34,766 bases of DNA from a bacterium CPR1 (lineage in GTDB: Bacteria; Vulcanimicrobiota; Xenobia; Xenobiales; QWHO01): assembly GCA_021404945.1 (NCBI GenBank), contig QWHO01000012.1, positions 1-34,766 of the forward strand, read 5' to 3'. This document shows, piece after piece, positions 23,299-29,926 of the stretch. The notes beneath the pieces are model-generated. The model had not been told where the DNA came from, did not search any database, and saw only the letters and a program-made list of their open reading frames with translations. Each line of letters begins with the position of its first letter. Position 1 is the first letter of the stretch. The position numbers were made by a program, and so were the translations under genes.

Positions 23299-24542
23299 GG
23301 GGAATCATCCTTTGTCTCGAGGGGTGTGTCAGGAAGGGGTGAGCCTCCGGAAATCCAGTGAAGCTGCAGACGGAGGCGCTGGAAATCGGCTTCCGCCGCA
23401 ATGTAGTCCTGGAAGGTCTCTCGATCGACCCGCTGGGCGTCCAGGACGTCGAGCAGGCCGAGCAAGCCGACCTCGAAGCCTTGAGCGGCAAGCGCGGCCA
23501 GGTGATGAGAGCGCTCCACCTGGCTGCGGAGCACCTCGCGGCGCTTGCGGGCCGCTTCATAGCGGGCATACGCCGAGCGCACCTGCTGCTGGATCTCCTG
23601 GTCCCGGGAGAGGACCAGCTGCTCGAGCGCCTCCGCCTCCTTCTCTTTCTGGGCCTCCGCTGCGCCGATGCGCCCCCAGTCGAAGAGCGGCATCACCAGG
23701 GCCAGGCGCACCCCGTTCTCGGCCGCGCCGGTGAGCCTCGAGCGGTAGGCGGTGAGCTCCAGGTCCGGGACTCTCTGACGGCCGGTCAGGTCAGCCTCCA
23801 GACGCGCTCTGGACGCCTGTCGACGCGCCGCCGCCAATTCGGGGCGGGTCTGAGCTCGGGCGACCAGGTCCTCCCAGACCGGCTCGGGGAGGGCGAGGGC
23901 CGGGGCTTGGGGGAGAGCCTCGGCCGAAGTGGGGAGAGCCACAGGGTCGTCCGGTAACCGCTGCAGCAAAGTGTTCAACTCAGCTCGGGCGACCTGCTCC
24001 CGGGCCTCCGCCTGGGCCAATTGAGCCTCAGCCCGCGCGGTCTCAAGCTGAACACGGAGGAGCTGACTCTCGGAAACTTCCCCGAGCTCGAGCCGACGAC
24101 GGGTGATCGTCTCGAGCCGGGTGGCAGACTGATGGCCAGTGACGGCGACCTCCGTCAGGCGGGCAGCCTCCCACAAGTCGTAGTAGGCTCCAGCCAATCG
24201 GGTGGAAAGCTTGCGCTCCTCGATGGCCAGCTCGCTCTGGGCTTGCTCGACGTCCAGGTCGGCCACCTGCCCTCGGAGTCCCGTCTGCCCGCCAATCTCG
24301 AGGCGCTGCTGGATGTAGTTGGCATCGGTGTTCGCGTCTCCGAGCTCGCCGGCCAGGCGCAGCTCGGGATTCGGCTGGGCTCCGGCGCCCGAGGCCGCGC
24401 TGCGGGCCGCTTCGACCCGTAGCCGTGCGGCCTTGACCTCGGGATGATGGGTCAACACCTCGGCCAGAGCCTCGCGCGGAGTGAGCGGTTGGCCCAGAAC
24501 GGGCAGACAGAGCAACAAGCCCAGCAGGATAACCACGCGCAT
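23295..24542 (-). CDS. TolC/CzcC family outer-membrane efflux protein
   Basis: Outer-membrane factor of the tripartite pump. The signal peptide is MRVVILLGLLLCLPVLGQPL, and the mature part holds two outer-membrane efflux repeats of long alpha-helices: LTPREALAEVLTHHPEVKAA starts the first, and LVARAQTRPELAAARRQ starts the second. DWGRIGAAEAQKEKEAEAL and the Gln/Ala/Glu-rich helices are typical. The ATG at 24542 gives 415 residues and a proper signal peptide, and GGAGG lies 10 nt upstream; an extended frame to 24593 lacks such support. It follows the 222-residue membrane protein by 37 bp and overlaps the adaptor start. Confidence 0.9.
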   Translation of the reverse strand: MRVVILLGLLLCLPVLGQPLTPREALAEVLTHHPEVKAARLRVEAARSAASGAGAQPNPELRLAGELGDANTDANYIQQRLEIGGQTGLRGQVADLDVEQAQSELAIEERKLSTRLAGAYYDLWEAARLTEVAVTGHQSATRLETITRRRLELGEVSESQLLRVQLETARAEAQLAQAEAREQVARAELNTLLQRLPDDPVALPTSAEALPQAPALALPEPVWEDLVARAQTRPELAAARRQASRARLEADLTGRQRVPDLELTAYRSRLTGAAENGVRLALVMPLFDWGRIGAAEAQKEKEAEALEQLVLSRDQEIQQQVRSAYARYEAARKRREVLRSQVERSHHLAALAAQGFEVGLLGLLDVLDAQRVDRETFQDYIAAEADFQRLRLQLHWISGGSPLPDTPLETKDDSP

Positions 24543-24579
24543 CCTCACTGGACCTCCGGCCCCGGCTCCGGGATCAGCC

Positions 24580-25248
24580 TCATCGTGAGCCATCCTTCAG
24601 GGGACGACCTTTCGTGTCGAGGCGTTGCAGGAAGGTGCCTTCTTTCTTGCCGTGGGCGATGAGCACACGATTACGCTGCTGCTCGTCCCGGAAGAGCAGC
24701 CGGACCACGTCGTTTCCGAGGACGCAGAACTCGGCTCGACCCCGCCCCGCGACATCGTTGAGGTACAAGCCCGGCCCCTGCGCACCCACGCCCAGACCCA
24801 GGCGAACCGTCGCCTGCGCGTCTTTCATGAAGAGGCCGGGGTTGTCTTGCGTGAGCTTCAGCTCGGTACGCACCTGGTGGCGCTCGTCCAGGAGGCCGAG
24901 CCCGGAGCCGCTCGGCTCAGCACTGGCGGACAACCGCGGTTGGCCCTTGCCATCGCAGAGCTGCAGGATTGCGGCGTCATCGGGTGCTCCCAAGTAGACA
25001 CGGCCGTCGCCGGCCGCATTCCGCAAGGTGAGCTCAGGCCCCTCAGCGCCCATCCGGAGAGCGCCACGCTCGACGCCCTTGGCATCGAGCATGACGAACG
25101 CTCGACCACGCATCGTTCCATTGGCAAAGACTGCACGGGCCAAGAGCCCGAGGTTCACCAGGCTGAGAACCACGATCACCAGAACCAGGGCGAGGACAAC
25201 AAGCTCGGTGCGGCGCAAGCGACGCTCGAGCTGAGATAGGTCGGACAT
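24580..25248 (-). CDS. Membrane-anchored repeat protein of the efflux operon, unknown function
   Basis: The 222-residue protein has a cytoplasmic N-terminus (MSDLSQLERRLRRTE), one membrane helix (LVVLALVLVIVVLSLVNLGL) and a periplasmic part made of short beta repeats of about 20-25 residues. The repeat consensus is roughly F-x-x-x-D-x-x-G-x-x-R-x-x-L-x-x-x-x-x-G-P-x-L-x-L-x-x: examples are VMLDAKGVERGALRMGAEGP, QLCDGKGQPRLSASAEPSGS and GLGVGAQGPGLYLNDVAGRG. I recognise this repeat style only as a feature of uncharacterised membrane proteins. GGAGG lies 7 nt before the ATG. It is the second gene of the efflux operon, upstream of the TolC-like gene. Confidence 0.8.
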   Translation of the reverse strand: MSDLSQLERRLRRTELVVLALVLVIVVLSLVNLGLLARAVFANGTMRGRAFVMLDAKGVERGALRMGAEGPELTLRNAAGDGRVYLGAPDDAAILQLCDGKGQPRLSASAEPSGSGLGLLDERHQVRTELKLTQDNPGLFMKDAQATVRLGLGVGAQGPGLYLNDVAGRGRAEFCVLGNDVVRLLFRDEQQRNRVLIAHGKKEGTFLQRLDTKGRPLKDGSR

Positions 25249-25349
25249 GGGACCTCCGCTGAGAAACGGTCATGAGGAGCGAGGACGCGCGTAAAAATGC
25301 GGAACTCGCTAATTGCGGCGCAGATGGCGCCGATCAGGAGACGTTTCGT

Positions 25350-25670
25350 CTAGGCTGCTGGAGGACCACGCACGCCACTCGGTGGTATCCAGACCGCGTG
25401 GCGATAAAAGAGGCCGTCGGGTTCCTCAAACACGAGGGCGACGGGGGGAGGACACTGCGGCAGAAGCTGGTCCACCATGACCGGCAGAAGGCTGGGGACC
25501 ACGGCGGGTAGCCTGACCGCAGGAAGCTCGGCGGAGGCATGACAGACCAGGCAACAATCACTGCAGCTGTCATCTCCACCCAGGCGGCAGCCGAGATCCA
25601 GACCATAAACGGTGACCGCCAGGCTCAGCAGAAGCCCGACCAGAAACCATCGGAATGGAACTCGACGCAT
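25350..25670 (-). CDS. Small Cys-rich envelope protein at the head of the efflux operon
   Basis: The 106-residue product begins MRRVPFRWFLVGLLLSLAV, a signal or anchor sequence, followed by GLDLGCRLGGDDSCSDCCLVCHA, a tight Cys/His cluster (C-x-x-C-C-x-x-C-H). The rest is Pro-rich and ends near VWIPPSG. Small secreted proteins with a Cys/His cluster and a Pro-rich tail are common at heads of metal-efflux operons, where they may sense or hand over metal; the role here is inferred. The ATG at 25670 is chosen over a TTG at 25688 because the Arg-rich signal start fits. The next gene begins 101 bp downstream. Confidence 0.7.
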   Translation of the reverse strand: MRRVPFRWFLVGLLLSLAVTVYGLDLGCRLGGDDSCSDCCLVCHASAELPAVRLPAVVPSLLPVMVDQLLPQCPPPVALVFEEPDGLFYRHAVWIPPSGVRGPPAA

Positions 25671-25728
25671 GGTGCGGCGCTTCGACAACCCAGCCGAGTC
25701 TCCTCGAATCTCCTGGGACGATATTCAG

Positions 25729-25763
25729 CCCTGTAGAGCCTCCTTTCAGGGTGCTGTCTACAG
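25729..25763. promoter_or_regulatory. Nested inverted repeats between the aqpS gene and the efflux operon
   Basis: CTGTAGA (25731-25737) and TCTACAG (25757-25763) are perfect inverted repeats with 19 bp between them. A second pair, CCCTG (25729-25733) and CAGGG (25747-25751), is interleaved. The element lies 59-94 bp upstream of the efflux operon start and about 26 bp after the aqpS stop. It may be a regulator-binding site or a transcript-end hairpin; the sequence alone does not decide. Confidence 0.45.
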
Positions 25764-25788
25764 GTTCACGCCTTGCGTTACCGGAGTC

Positions 25789-26475
25789 TTACTCATCGGC
25801 GGTTGCAAGCCGTTCCTCACCCGAACCACCTTGGTCCGGCCCCAGCAGCCGGTTCAGGCCGACCGCCACCAGAGCTCCCAAAGTCGGGGCCAGCAAGTAG
25901 ATCCAGAGGAACTCGAGGTGGCCGCTGACCAGGGCGGGGGAGAGCGATCTGGCGGGGTTCATCGAGGCACCGCACACAGGCCCGGCAAAGATGGCTTCGA
26001 GGCCAACAACCCCGCCGACCACCAGGCCTGCCATCCAGCGGGTCTCCCGTGCGCCTTCCGAGACACGGAAGATGACCAGCATCAGGATGGCCGTCAGCAC
26101 GACCTCGAGCCCGAAAGACTGCCCGGGAGTGCCAGCCGGCAGAGTCGTTCCCAAGACCGGGTCATCGGGAAAGAGCAGCCGAAGCAGCAGGCTGGCACCC
26201 AGTGCGCCGCAGCATTGAGCAAGAATGTATGGCGCAACCAGCCGGGCTTTGAACCGACCCGAGGTCCAGAATGCCAAAGTGACCGCTGGATTCAGGTGTG
26301 CCCCTGAGATCTCCCCGAAAGTGTAGATCATCGCCATGACCACCAGGCCAAAGGTCAGACCAACCCCGACGTGAGTCACCGCGCCGTGACTGAACGCATC
26401 AATCACGATCGCTCCGGTTCCAGCGAAGACCAGGCCGAAAGTCCCCATGGCTTCGGCCGCGATTTCTCGTCTCAC
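25789..26475 (-). CDS. aqpS: Aquaglyceroporin (MIP family) of the ars operon
   Basis: MIP channels pass water, glycerol or uncharged As(OH)3; in ars operons AqpS conducts arsenite out of the cell after arsenate reduction. The 228-residue length fits. The two half-helix motifs are GAHLNPAVT (about residue 59) and GASMNPARS (about residue 175), with six predicted membrane segments. Its ATG overlaps the stop of arsC (ATGA). It is the last gene of arsR-arsM-arsC-aqpS. The name is given by motif plus context. Confidence 0.85.
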   Translation of the reverse strand: MRREIAAEAMGTFGLVFAGTGAIVIDAFSHGAVTHVGVGLTFGLVVMAMIYTFGEISGAHLNPAVTLAFWTSGRFKARLVAPYILAQCCGALGASLLLRLLFPDDPVLGTTLPAGTPGQSFGLEVVLTAILMLVIFRVSEGARETRWMAGLVVGGVVGLEAIFAGPVCGASMNPARSLSPALVSGHLEFLWIYLLAPTLGALVAVGLNRLLGPDQGGSGEERLATADE

Positions 26476-26867
26476 GCCTCTCGTAGCTCCTCGACGAGCT
26501 CTCGAACCTTCCCCTCAATCGCATCCCGAATCGGGCGCACGGAGGCGACATCCTTGCCAGCCGGGTTTGGCATCCCCCAATGGAGCTGCTTCGGGCCGGG
26601 TACGTAGGGACATTCCTCCTCGGCGCACAGCGTGATCAAATAGTCGAACGAGCCGGGGTCGACCTGGTCGAGACCCTTCGAGGTCTGACTGGCGAGGTCG
26701 ATACCCTTCTCGGCCATGGCTTCGCGAACAACCTCGTGTATGCGGCCCAAAGGCCGACTGCCAGCGCTAGCGACGTCAAGGACGCCGGCGCCCAGCTGGC
26801 GGCCGAAGCCTTCCGCCATCTGGCTACGCCCGGCGTTCTCGACGCAGACGAACAGAACGCGCTTCAA
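26472..26867 (-). CDS. arsC: Arsenate reductase, low-molecular-weight phosphatase type
   Basis: ArsC reduces As(V) to As(III), using a Cys relay and (in this class) thioredoxin. The 131-residue protein starts [20 protein letters not shown], the P-loop C-x5-R-S with nucleophile Cys8. Resolving cysteines are in LCAEEECPYVPG (near residues 81 and 86), and KGLDQVDPGSFDYLITL is the family core. The start overlaps the arsM stop (ATGA). The product As(III) would be handled by ArsM and AqpS. Confidence 0.9.
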   Translation of the reverse strand: MKRVLFVCVENAGRSQMAEGFGRQLGAGVLDVASAGSRPLGRIHEVVREAMAEKGIDLASQTSKGLDQVDPGSFDYLITLCAEEECPYVPGPKQLHWGMPNPAGKDVASVRPIRDAIEGKVRELVEELREA

Positions 26868-27706
26868 GCGCAGCAGCTCGGCCCGCAGCAGGCTTTGCTC
26901 TCGGGTTTGGTGGCACGGACGAATCCTGAGAATACGGCACCATCGAACTCTTTGGAGATCTGATCCGGGTCGATTCCCTGGGTTTCCAGGAAGCCGCGTG
27001 CGTCCTCGACCTGGTACACTCGGGTGGCCTCGATCGACACGCCTTCAAAGCCTGCCGTGCGAAGTTGCGAGAGGTAATCCTTCTCTGTCAGGGCGCCGGC
27101 CACGCAGCCGACCCACAGAGCCATGCTCCGGCGCAGCTCGAGAGGCAGCTCGCTCTTCGTGACGACATCCGACACCGCAAAGCGGCCGCCAGGCTTGAGC
27201 ACGCGGAAGGCTTCCCGGAACACACGCTGTTTGTCAGCGGACAGATTGATGACGCAGTTCGAGAGGATGACGTCAACCGAGTTGTCCGGCAGCGGGATAT
27301 GCTCGATCTCCCCCTTGAGGAACTCGACGTTGGTAAGACCGGACTTCTTCTGGTTCTCTCGCGCCAAGGCCAGCATCTCATCGGTCATGTCGAGACCGTA
27401 GGCCTTCCCGGTGGGTCCAACGCGGCGAGCGGAGAGCAGCACGTCGATGCCACCGCCCGAGCCCAGATCCAGAACGACCTCGCCGGGGTGCAGGTCGATC
27501 AGCGCGGTCGGATTACCGCACCCGAGCGAGGCCAACAAAGCCTCTTCGGGCAGCTGCCCGATCTCTTCGGGTTTGTAGAGATTCGAGCAGATGGGATCGA
27601 CCCCCATTTCCGCCGAGGCAGAGGTGCCGCAGCATGAAGCTCGACCTTCTTGCACCTGCTGGGCAGCCTTCCCGTATTTTTCCTTTACGATTTCTCGCAC
27701 GTCCAT
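26864..27706 (-). CDS. arsM: As(III) S-adenosylmethionine methyltransferase
   Basis: ArsM methylates As(III) to methylated arsenicals. The protein has 280 residues from ATG 27706, which is preceded by GGAGGAG 8 nt upstream. [20 protein letters not shown] is the SAM site. The Cys residues required in the family are present: the LGCGNPTAL segment, [10 protein letters not shown] and WVGCVAGAL, plus an N-terminal ASCCG. The C-terminus ends [10 protein letters not shown], a further Cys cluster. The start lies inside the end of arsR (22-nt overlap), and the stop overlaps the arsC start. Confidence 0.93.
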   Translation of the reverse strand: MDVREIVKEKYGKAAQQVQEGRASCCGTSASAEMGVDPICSNLYKPEEIGQLPEEALLASLGCGNPTALIDLHPGEVVLDLGSGGGIDVLLSARRVGPTGKAYGLDMTDEMLALARENQKKSGLTNVEFLKGEIEHIPLPDNSVDVILSNCVINLSADKQRVFREAFRVLKPGGRFAVSDVVTKSELPLELRRSMALWVGCVAGALTEKDYLSQLRTAGFEGVSIEATRVYQVEDARGFLETQGIDPDQISKEFDGAVFSGFVRATKPESKACCGPSCCA

Positions 27707-28017
27707 GATTTCGGCTCCTCCTTGGAAGAACGGGTGCAGCACTGTGCCGTCAGGAAGCCCAAAAGCCCCTGGAACGTGTCCCAGTTGACCCTGTACCGCA
27801 GGAAGGTCCCCTGCCGGGAAAAGCTGAGCAACTGCTCGTTCTTCAGTTTGTCCAGATGATGGGAGAGCGTAGAGGACGGAATCTGGAGCTCCTCCTGGAT
27901 CTCCTGGACCACCAGGCCGTCCGGAGACGCCTCGACCAGGAGCTTCAAGATGCGCAGGCGCACCGGGTTACCGAGCGCCGCTAGCCGATCCGCGTAGACC
28001 TCTATCGTTTCGTCCAT
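27685..28017 (-). CDS. arsR: ArsR family arsenic-responsive repressor
   Basis: The 110-residue winged-helix protein represses the operon until As(III) binds. The DNA-binding core is LAALGNPVRLRILKLL, then the recognition helix IPSSTLSHHLDKLKNEQLL and the wing GTFLRYRVN. The As-binding residues are probably C-terminal (AQCC, then a Cys about 12 residues later), as in the ArsR type with a C-C...C site; the classical ELCVCDL helix motif is absent. No Shine-Dalgarno site precedes the ATG, and a -10 box TATTCT lies 6 nt upstream. The 3' end overlaps arsM by 22 nt. Confidence 0.9.
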   Translation of the reverse strand: MDETIEVYADRLAALGNPVRLRILKLLVEASPDGLVVQEIQEELQIPSSTLSHHLDKLKNEQLLSFSRQGTFLRYRVNWDTFQGLLGFLTAQCCTRSSKEEPKSWTCEKS

Positions 28018-28023
28018 GTTTCT

Positions 28024-28051
28024 AGAATAATCGAAATAGCTGGTTTGTCAA
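28024..28051 (-). promoter_or_regulatory. Promoter of the ars operon
   Basis: Minus strand: TTGACA (28051-28046), 16-bp spacer, TATTCT (28029-28024), then 6 nt to the arsR ATG (28017). The expected start of transcription coincides with the start codon. The AT-rich segment with TTCTAGAA in this spot is a likely ArsR site. The rest of the gap to 28155 shows no gene. Confidence 0.75.
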
Positions 28052-28155
28052 GCCCCGGGGACGGTACCAGACAGGATGAAGATCTGTATCCCCGGAGTGC
28101 CCGAGCATCAAGTGTAGTCGAGACTCAGGCTTGCGGTGGCGATTCACATGAGCTA

Positions 28156-28902
28156 CTACGCCCGCATGAGCAACATCGAGCCAGCCATTGCCGCCATCCC
28201 CACGTCTTCGAGCAAGGCCACCGTTGACAATGGCACGTGCAGGACCGTCCCCATGCAGGCGCAGTCGACATCGAGGCCGCGACGCAGGGCACTGAGCACC
28301 CCGAGCGCGCCGAAGGCCAGCAGGACGACTGTGGCGCTATAGATGACCATCGGCTGCCAGTGTGCGAGATAGCCCAGACCCAGTCCGAGCTCGAGGAAGG
28401 GGTAGACGTAGGCCCACCCCCGCCAGCGCCGTGCCAGGAGGTCATACATCGAGTACCCATTGGCGAAGCCTTTGAGGTCGAACAGTTTGAACATCGAGAA
28501 CACAACCAGGAAGAGACCCATGAAGTCGTGCATCCAGGCCGCGCCTTCGAACTCCGGAGCGGCCAGTTGGCGGGCCGTGGCGCTCAGTGCGACCAGCACG
28601 AGCAATACCACGAGGGGCTGGTAGTTACGATCCGGATGACGTGTCCCGGCCGCCTTCTCGACGCTGTACTTCTCAGGCGTCGCCTGGAACTTCTCTCTGC
28701 ACTTCTGGCTGCAGAAATAGAATCTCTCGCCGTGATGATCGTGCGTCAGGTCGGTCTCCGGGTCGACCTTCATGCCGCAGACGGGGTCAATTTTCATACC
28801 TTCATGATCCCCCGCCAGGAGGCTCTCGGGAAGGGATGACGGTACCTCTGGCGAGGCGGGCAGTGAACAGGAACCCTGGGTGCATGTTGTTTTCTGCTTC
28901 AT
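28156..28902 (-). CDS. YHS domain-MauE-like membrane protein
   Basis: The 248-residue protein joins an N-terminal YHS metal-binding domain (DPVCGMKVDPETD ... GERFYFCSQKCREKFQA, residues about 38-80) to a membrane domain with about five helices. The membrane part resembles MauE/DoxX-like proteins, with DVDCACMG near residue 211 matching the Cys motif of MauE. The N-terminus also carries CTQGSC. Expected role: metal or redox handling at the inner membrane. It is divergent from merR, and its promoter carries a MerR-type operator, so it is the likely target of that regulator. Its -10 (TAGACT) ends 6 nt before the ATG. Confidence 0.85.
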   Translation of the reverse strand: MKQKTTCTQGSCSLPASPEVPSSLPESLLAGDHEGMKIDPVCGMKVDPETDLTHDHHGERFYFCSQKCREKFQATPEKYSVEKAAGTRHPDRNYQPLVVLLVLVALSATARQLAAPEFEGAAWMHDFMGLFLVVFSMFKLFDLKGFANGYSMYDLLARRWRGWAYVYPFLELGLGLGYLAHWQPMVIYSATVVLLAFGALGVLSALRRGLDVDCACMGTVLHVPLSTVALLEDVGMAAMAGSMLLMRA

Positions 28903-28908
28903 ACCGCC

Positions 28909-28940
28909 AGTCTAGAGCCTGGACCCTGGTCCAGAGTCAA
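28909..28940 (-). promoter_or_regulatory. MerR-type promoter of the YHS-MauE gene
   Basis: Minus strand: TTGACT (28940-28935), a 20-bp spacer (19 if read as CTAGAC), TAGACT (28914-28909). The spacer holds the palindrome CTGGACC-AG-GGTCCAG. An overlong spacer with a central palindrome is the hallmark of MerR-activated promoters. Confidence 0.82.
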
Positions 28941-28944
28941 GACC

Positions 28945-28976
28945 TTGACCCTGGAGTTGAGTCCAGGGTTTATACT
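28945..28976 (+). promoter_or_regulatory. MerR-type promoter of the merR gene itself
   Basis: Plus strand: TTGACC (28945-28950), 20-bp spacer (19 if the -10 is TTATAC), TATACT (28971-28976). The spacer palindrome is ACCCTGGA-GTTGAG-TCCAGGGT. This closely resembles the known ZntR operator form. The ATG at 28983 begins 6 nt after the -10. Confidence 0.85.
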
Positions 28977-28982
28977 GACTTC

Positions 28983-29375
28983 ATGAGCTCCCTGAAAATC
29001 GGTGCCCTGGCTAAAGCGGCGGGCATCCCCATCGATACGGTCCGGTACTATGAGAAGACCGGCCTGCTGCCGGCCCCTCGCCGCACGGAGTCCGGTTATC
29101 GGGCCTATGATCCCGAGACCGTCCAGCGCCTGCATTTCATTCGCAACTCCAAGAAGATGGGCTTCACTCTCCAGGAGATTGCCCAGCTCCTTGAGCTGAG
29201 CCAGGCCGGCGCCCGATCCGAGGTCCGGCGGACGGCGCGTGAGAAAGTGCGTGTCATCGACCAGCGGATTGCCGAGCTGACCGAGCTGCGCCAGCAGCTG
29301 GTTCAACTCATCGAGGAGTGCGCCGACGAGCAGCACCATCCCGACTGCCCCATCCTGGAAGCGCTGAGCGGCTGA
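28983..29375 (+). CDS. MerR family metal-responsive regulator
   Basis: MerR regulators twist overlong promoters to activate metal-resistance genes. The 130-residue protein has the helix-turn-helix LKIGALAKAAGIPIDTVRYYEKTGLLPAPRRTESGYR (residues about 4-40), the winged part AYDPETVQRLHFIRNSKKMGFTL, and the dimerisation helix. The C-terminal metal loop is EECADEQHHPDCPILEAL, with Cys-x8-Cys as in ZntR/PbrR. The position that is Cys in ZntR/MerR and Ser in CueR aligns with Arg (ARSEVRRTA), so the metal site is atypical. It is divergent from the YHS-MauE gene and convergent with the broken cupredoxin gene, whose end is 8 bp away. Confidence 0.9.
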   Translation: MSSLKIGALAKAAGIPIDTVRYYEKTGLLPAPRRTESGYRAYDPETVQRLHFIRNSKKMGFTLQEIAQLLELSQAGARSEVRRTAREKVRVIDQRIAELTELRQQLVQLIEECADEQHHPDCPILEALSG

Positions 29376-29382
29376 GTCGGAC

Positions 29383-29860
29383 TCACTCCTCCACAACCAG
29401 TGTGCCGAGCATCGCTCGATGCAACCCTTCGCACTCCGCCGCGCACTCCATCCGGAACTCTCCTGGTCGATCCGCCACGAAGCTGAATGTGACGGTTTCC
29501 CCTGCAGCCACCTGCGGGCTCTGGACTTTGAATTCTGGGATGGCCAGAGCGTGTGTCCCTTCTTCGGAGTGCAGCTCAATGGTCACCCGATCTCCGCGTC
29601 GGACCTCTTGTCGGCTACGAACGTGACGCGCGCAGTTTCGCCCCGGCGCACCGGCTGGAGCCGAACTCCCAGTCCGGGGATCGACAGCGAGTGCTCTCCG
29701 TTCTGTAGGTCAGCCAGCGGGTCTTTCCACTGGCGCCGTAACTGCGGACGACGGCGTCAATGTGGATTACCTGGACGTCCCCATCCGCCTCGCCATGGGC
29801 TCCGAGCGGAAGCAAGGAAAGAGTCACCAGCGCGATGAGAAGCCAAATCCGTCGTTTCAT
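29383..29860 (-). pseudogene. Cupredoxin gene with two apparent frameshifts
   Basis: ATG 29860 has GGAGG 4 nt upstream and encodes a signal peptide, MKRRIWLLIALVTLSLLPLG, then VQVIHIDAVV. Coding then shifts near 29755 to a second frame giving QWKDPLADLQNGEHSLSIPG and RRGETARVTFVADK, and near 29615 to a third giving EVRRGDRVTIELHSEEGTHA, LAIPEFKV and the C-terminal copper site FRMECAAECEGLHRAMLGTL. The C-x3-C-x3-H-x2-M pattern is a CuA-type site. Two cupredoxin half-repeats are visible. Joined, the three frames would make about 158 residues. Either the gene decayed or the assembly has two indels. Confidence 0.75.
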
Positions 29861-29926
29861 CGTTCCTCCAGAACTCCTTGATGAAACAAGCTTAGGTGAC
29901 CGGCTGGACACCCGCACTGATCTGGA

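Noticed and set aside
25334-25606. Alternative 90-codon frame over the small Cys-rich gene
   Set aside because: It has no proper signal peptide or Cys cluster; the 25350-25670 frame has both.
28052-28155. Possible terminator between arsR and the YHS-MauE gene (GGGGA ... TCCCC)
   Set aside because: Only a 5-bp stem with a long loop and no T tract.
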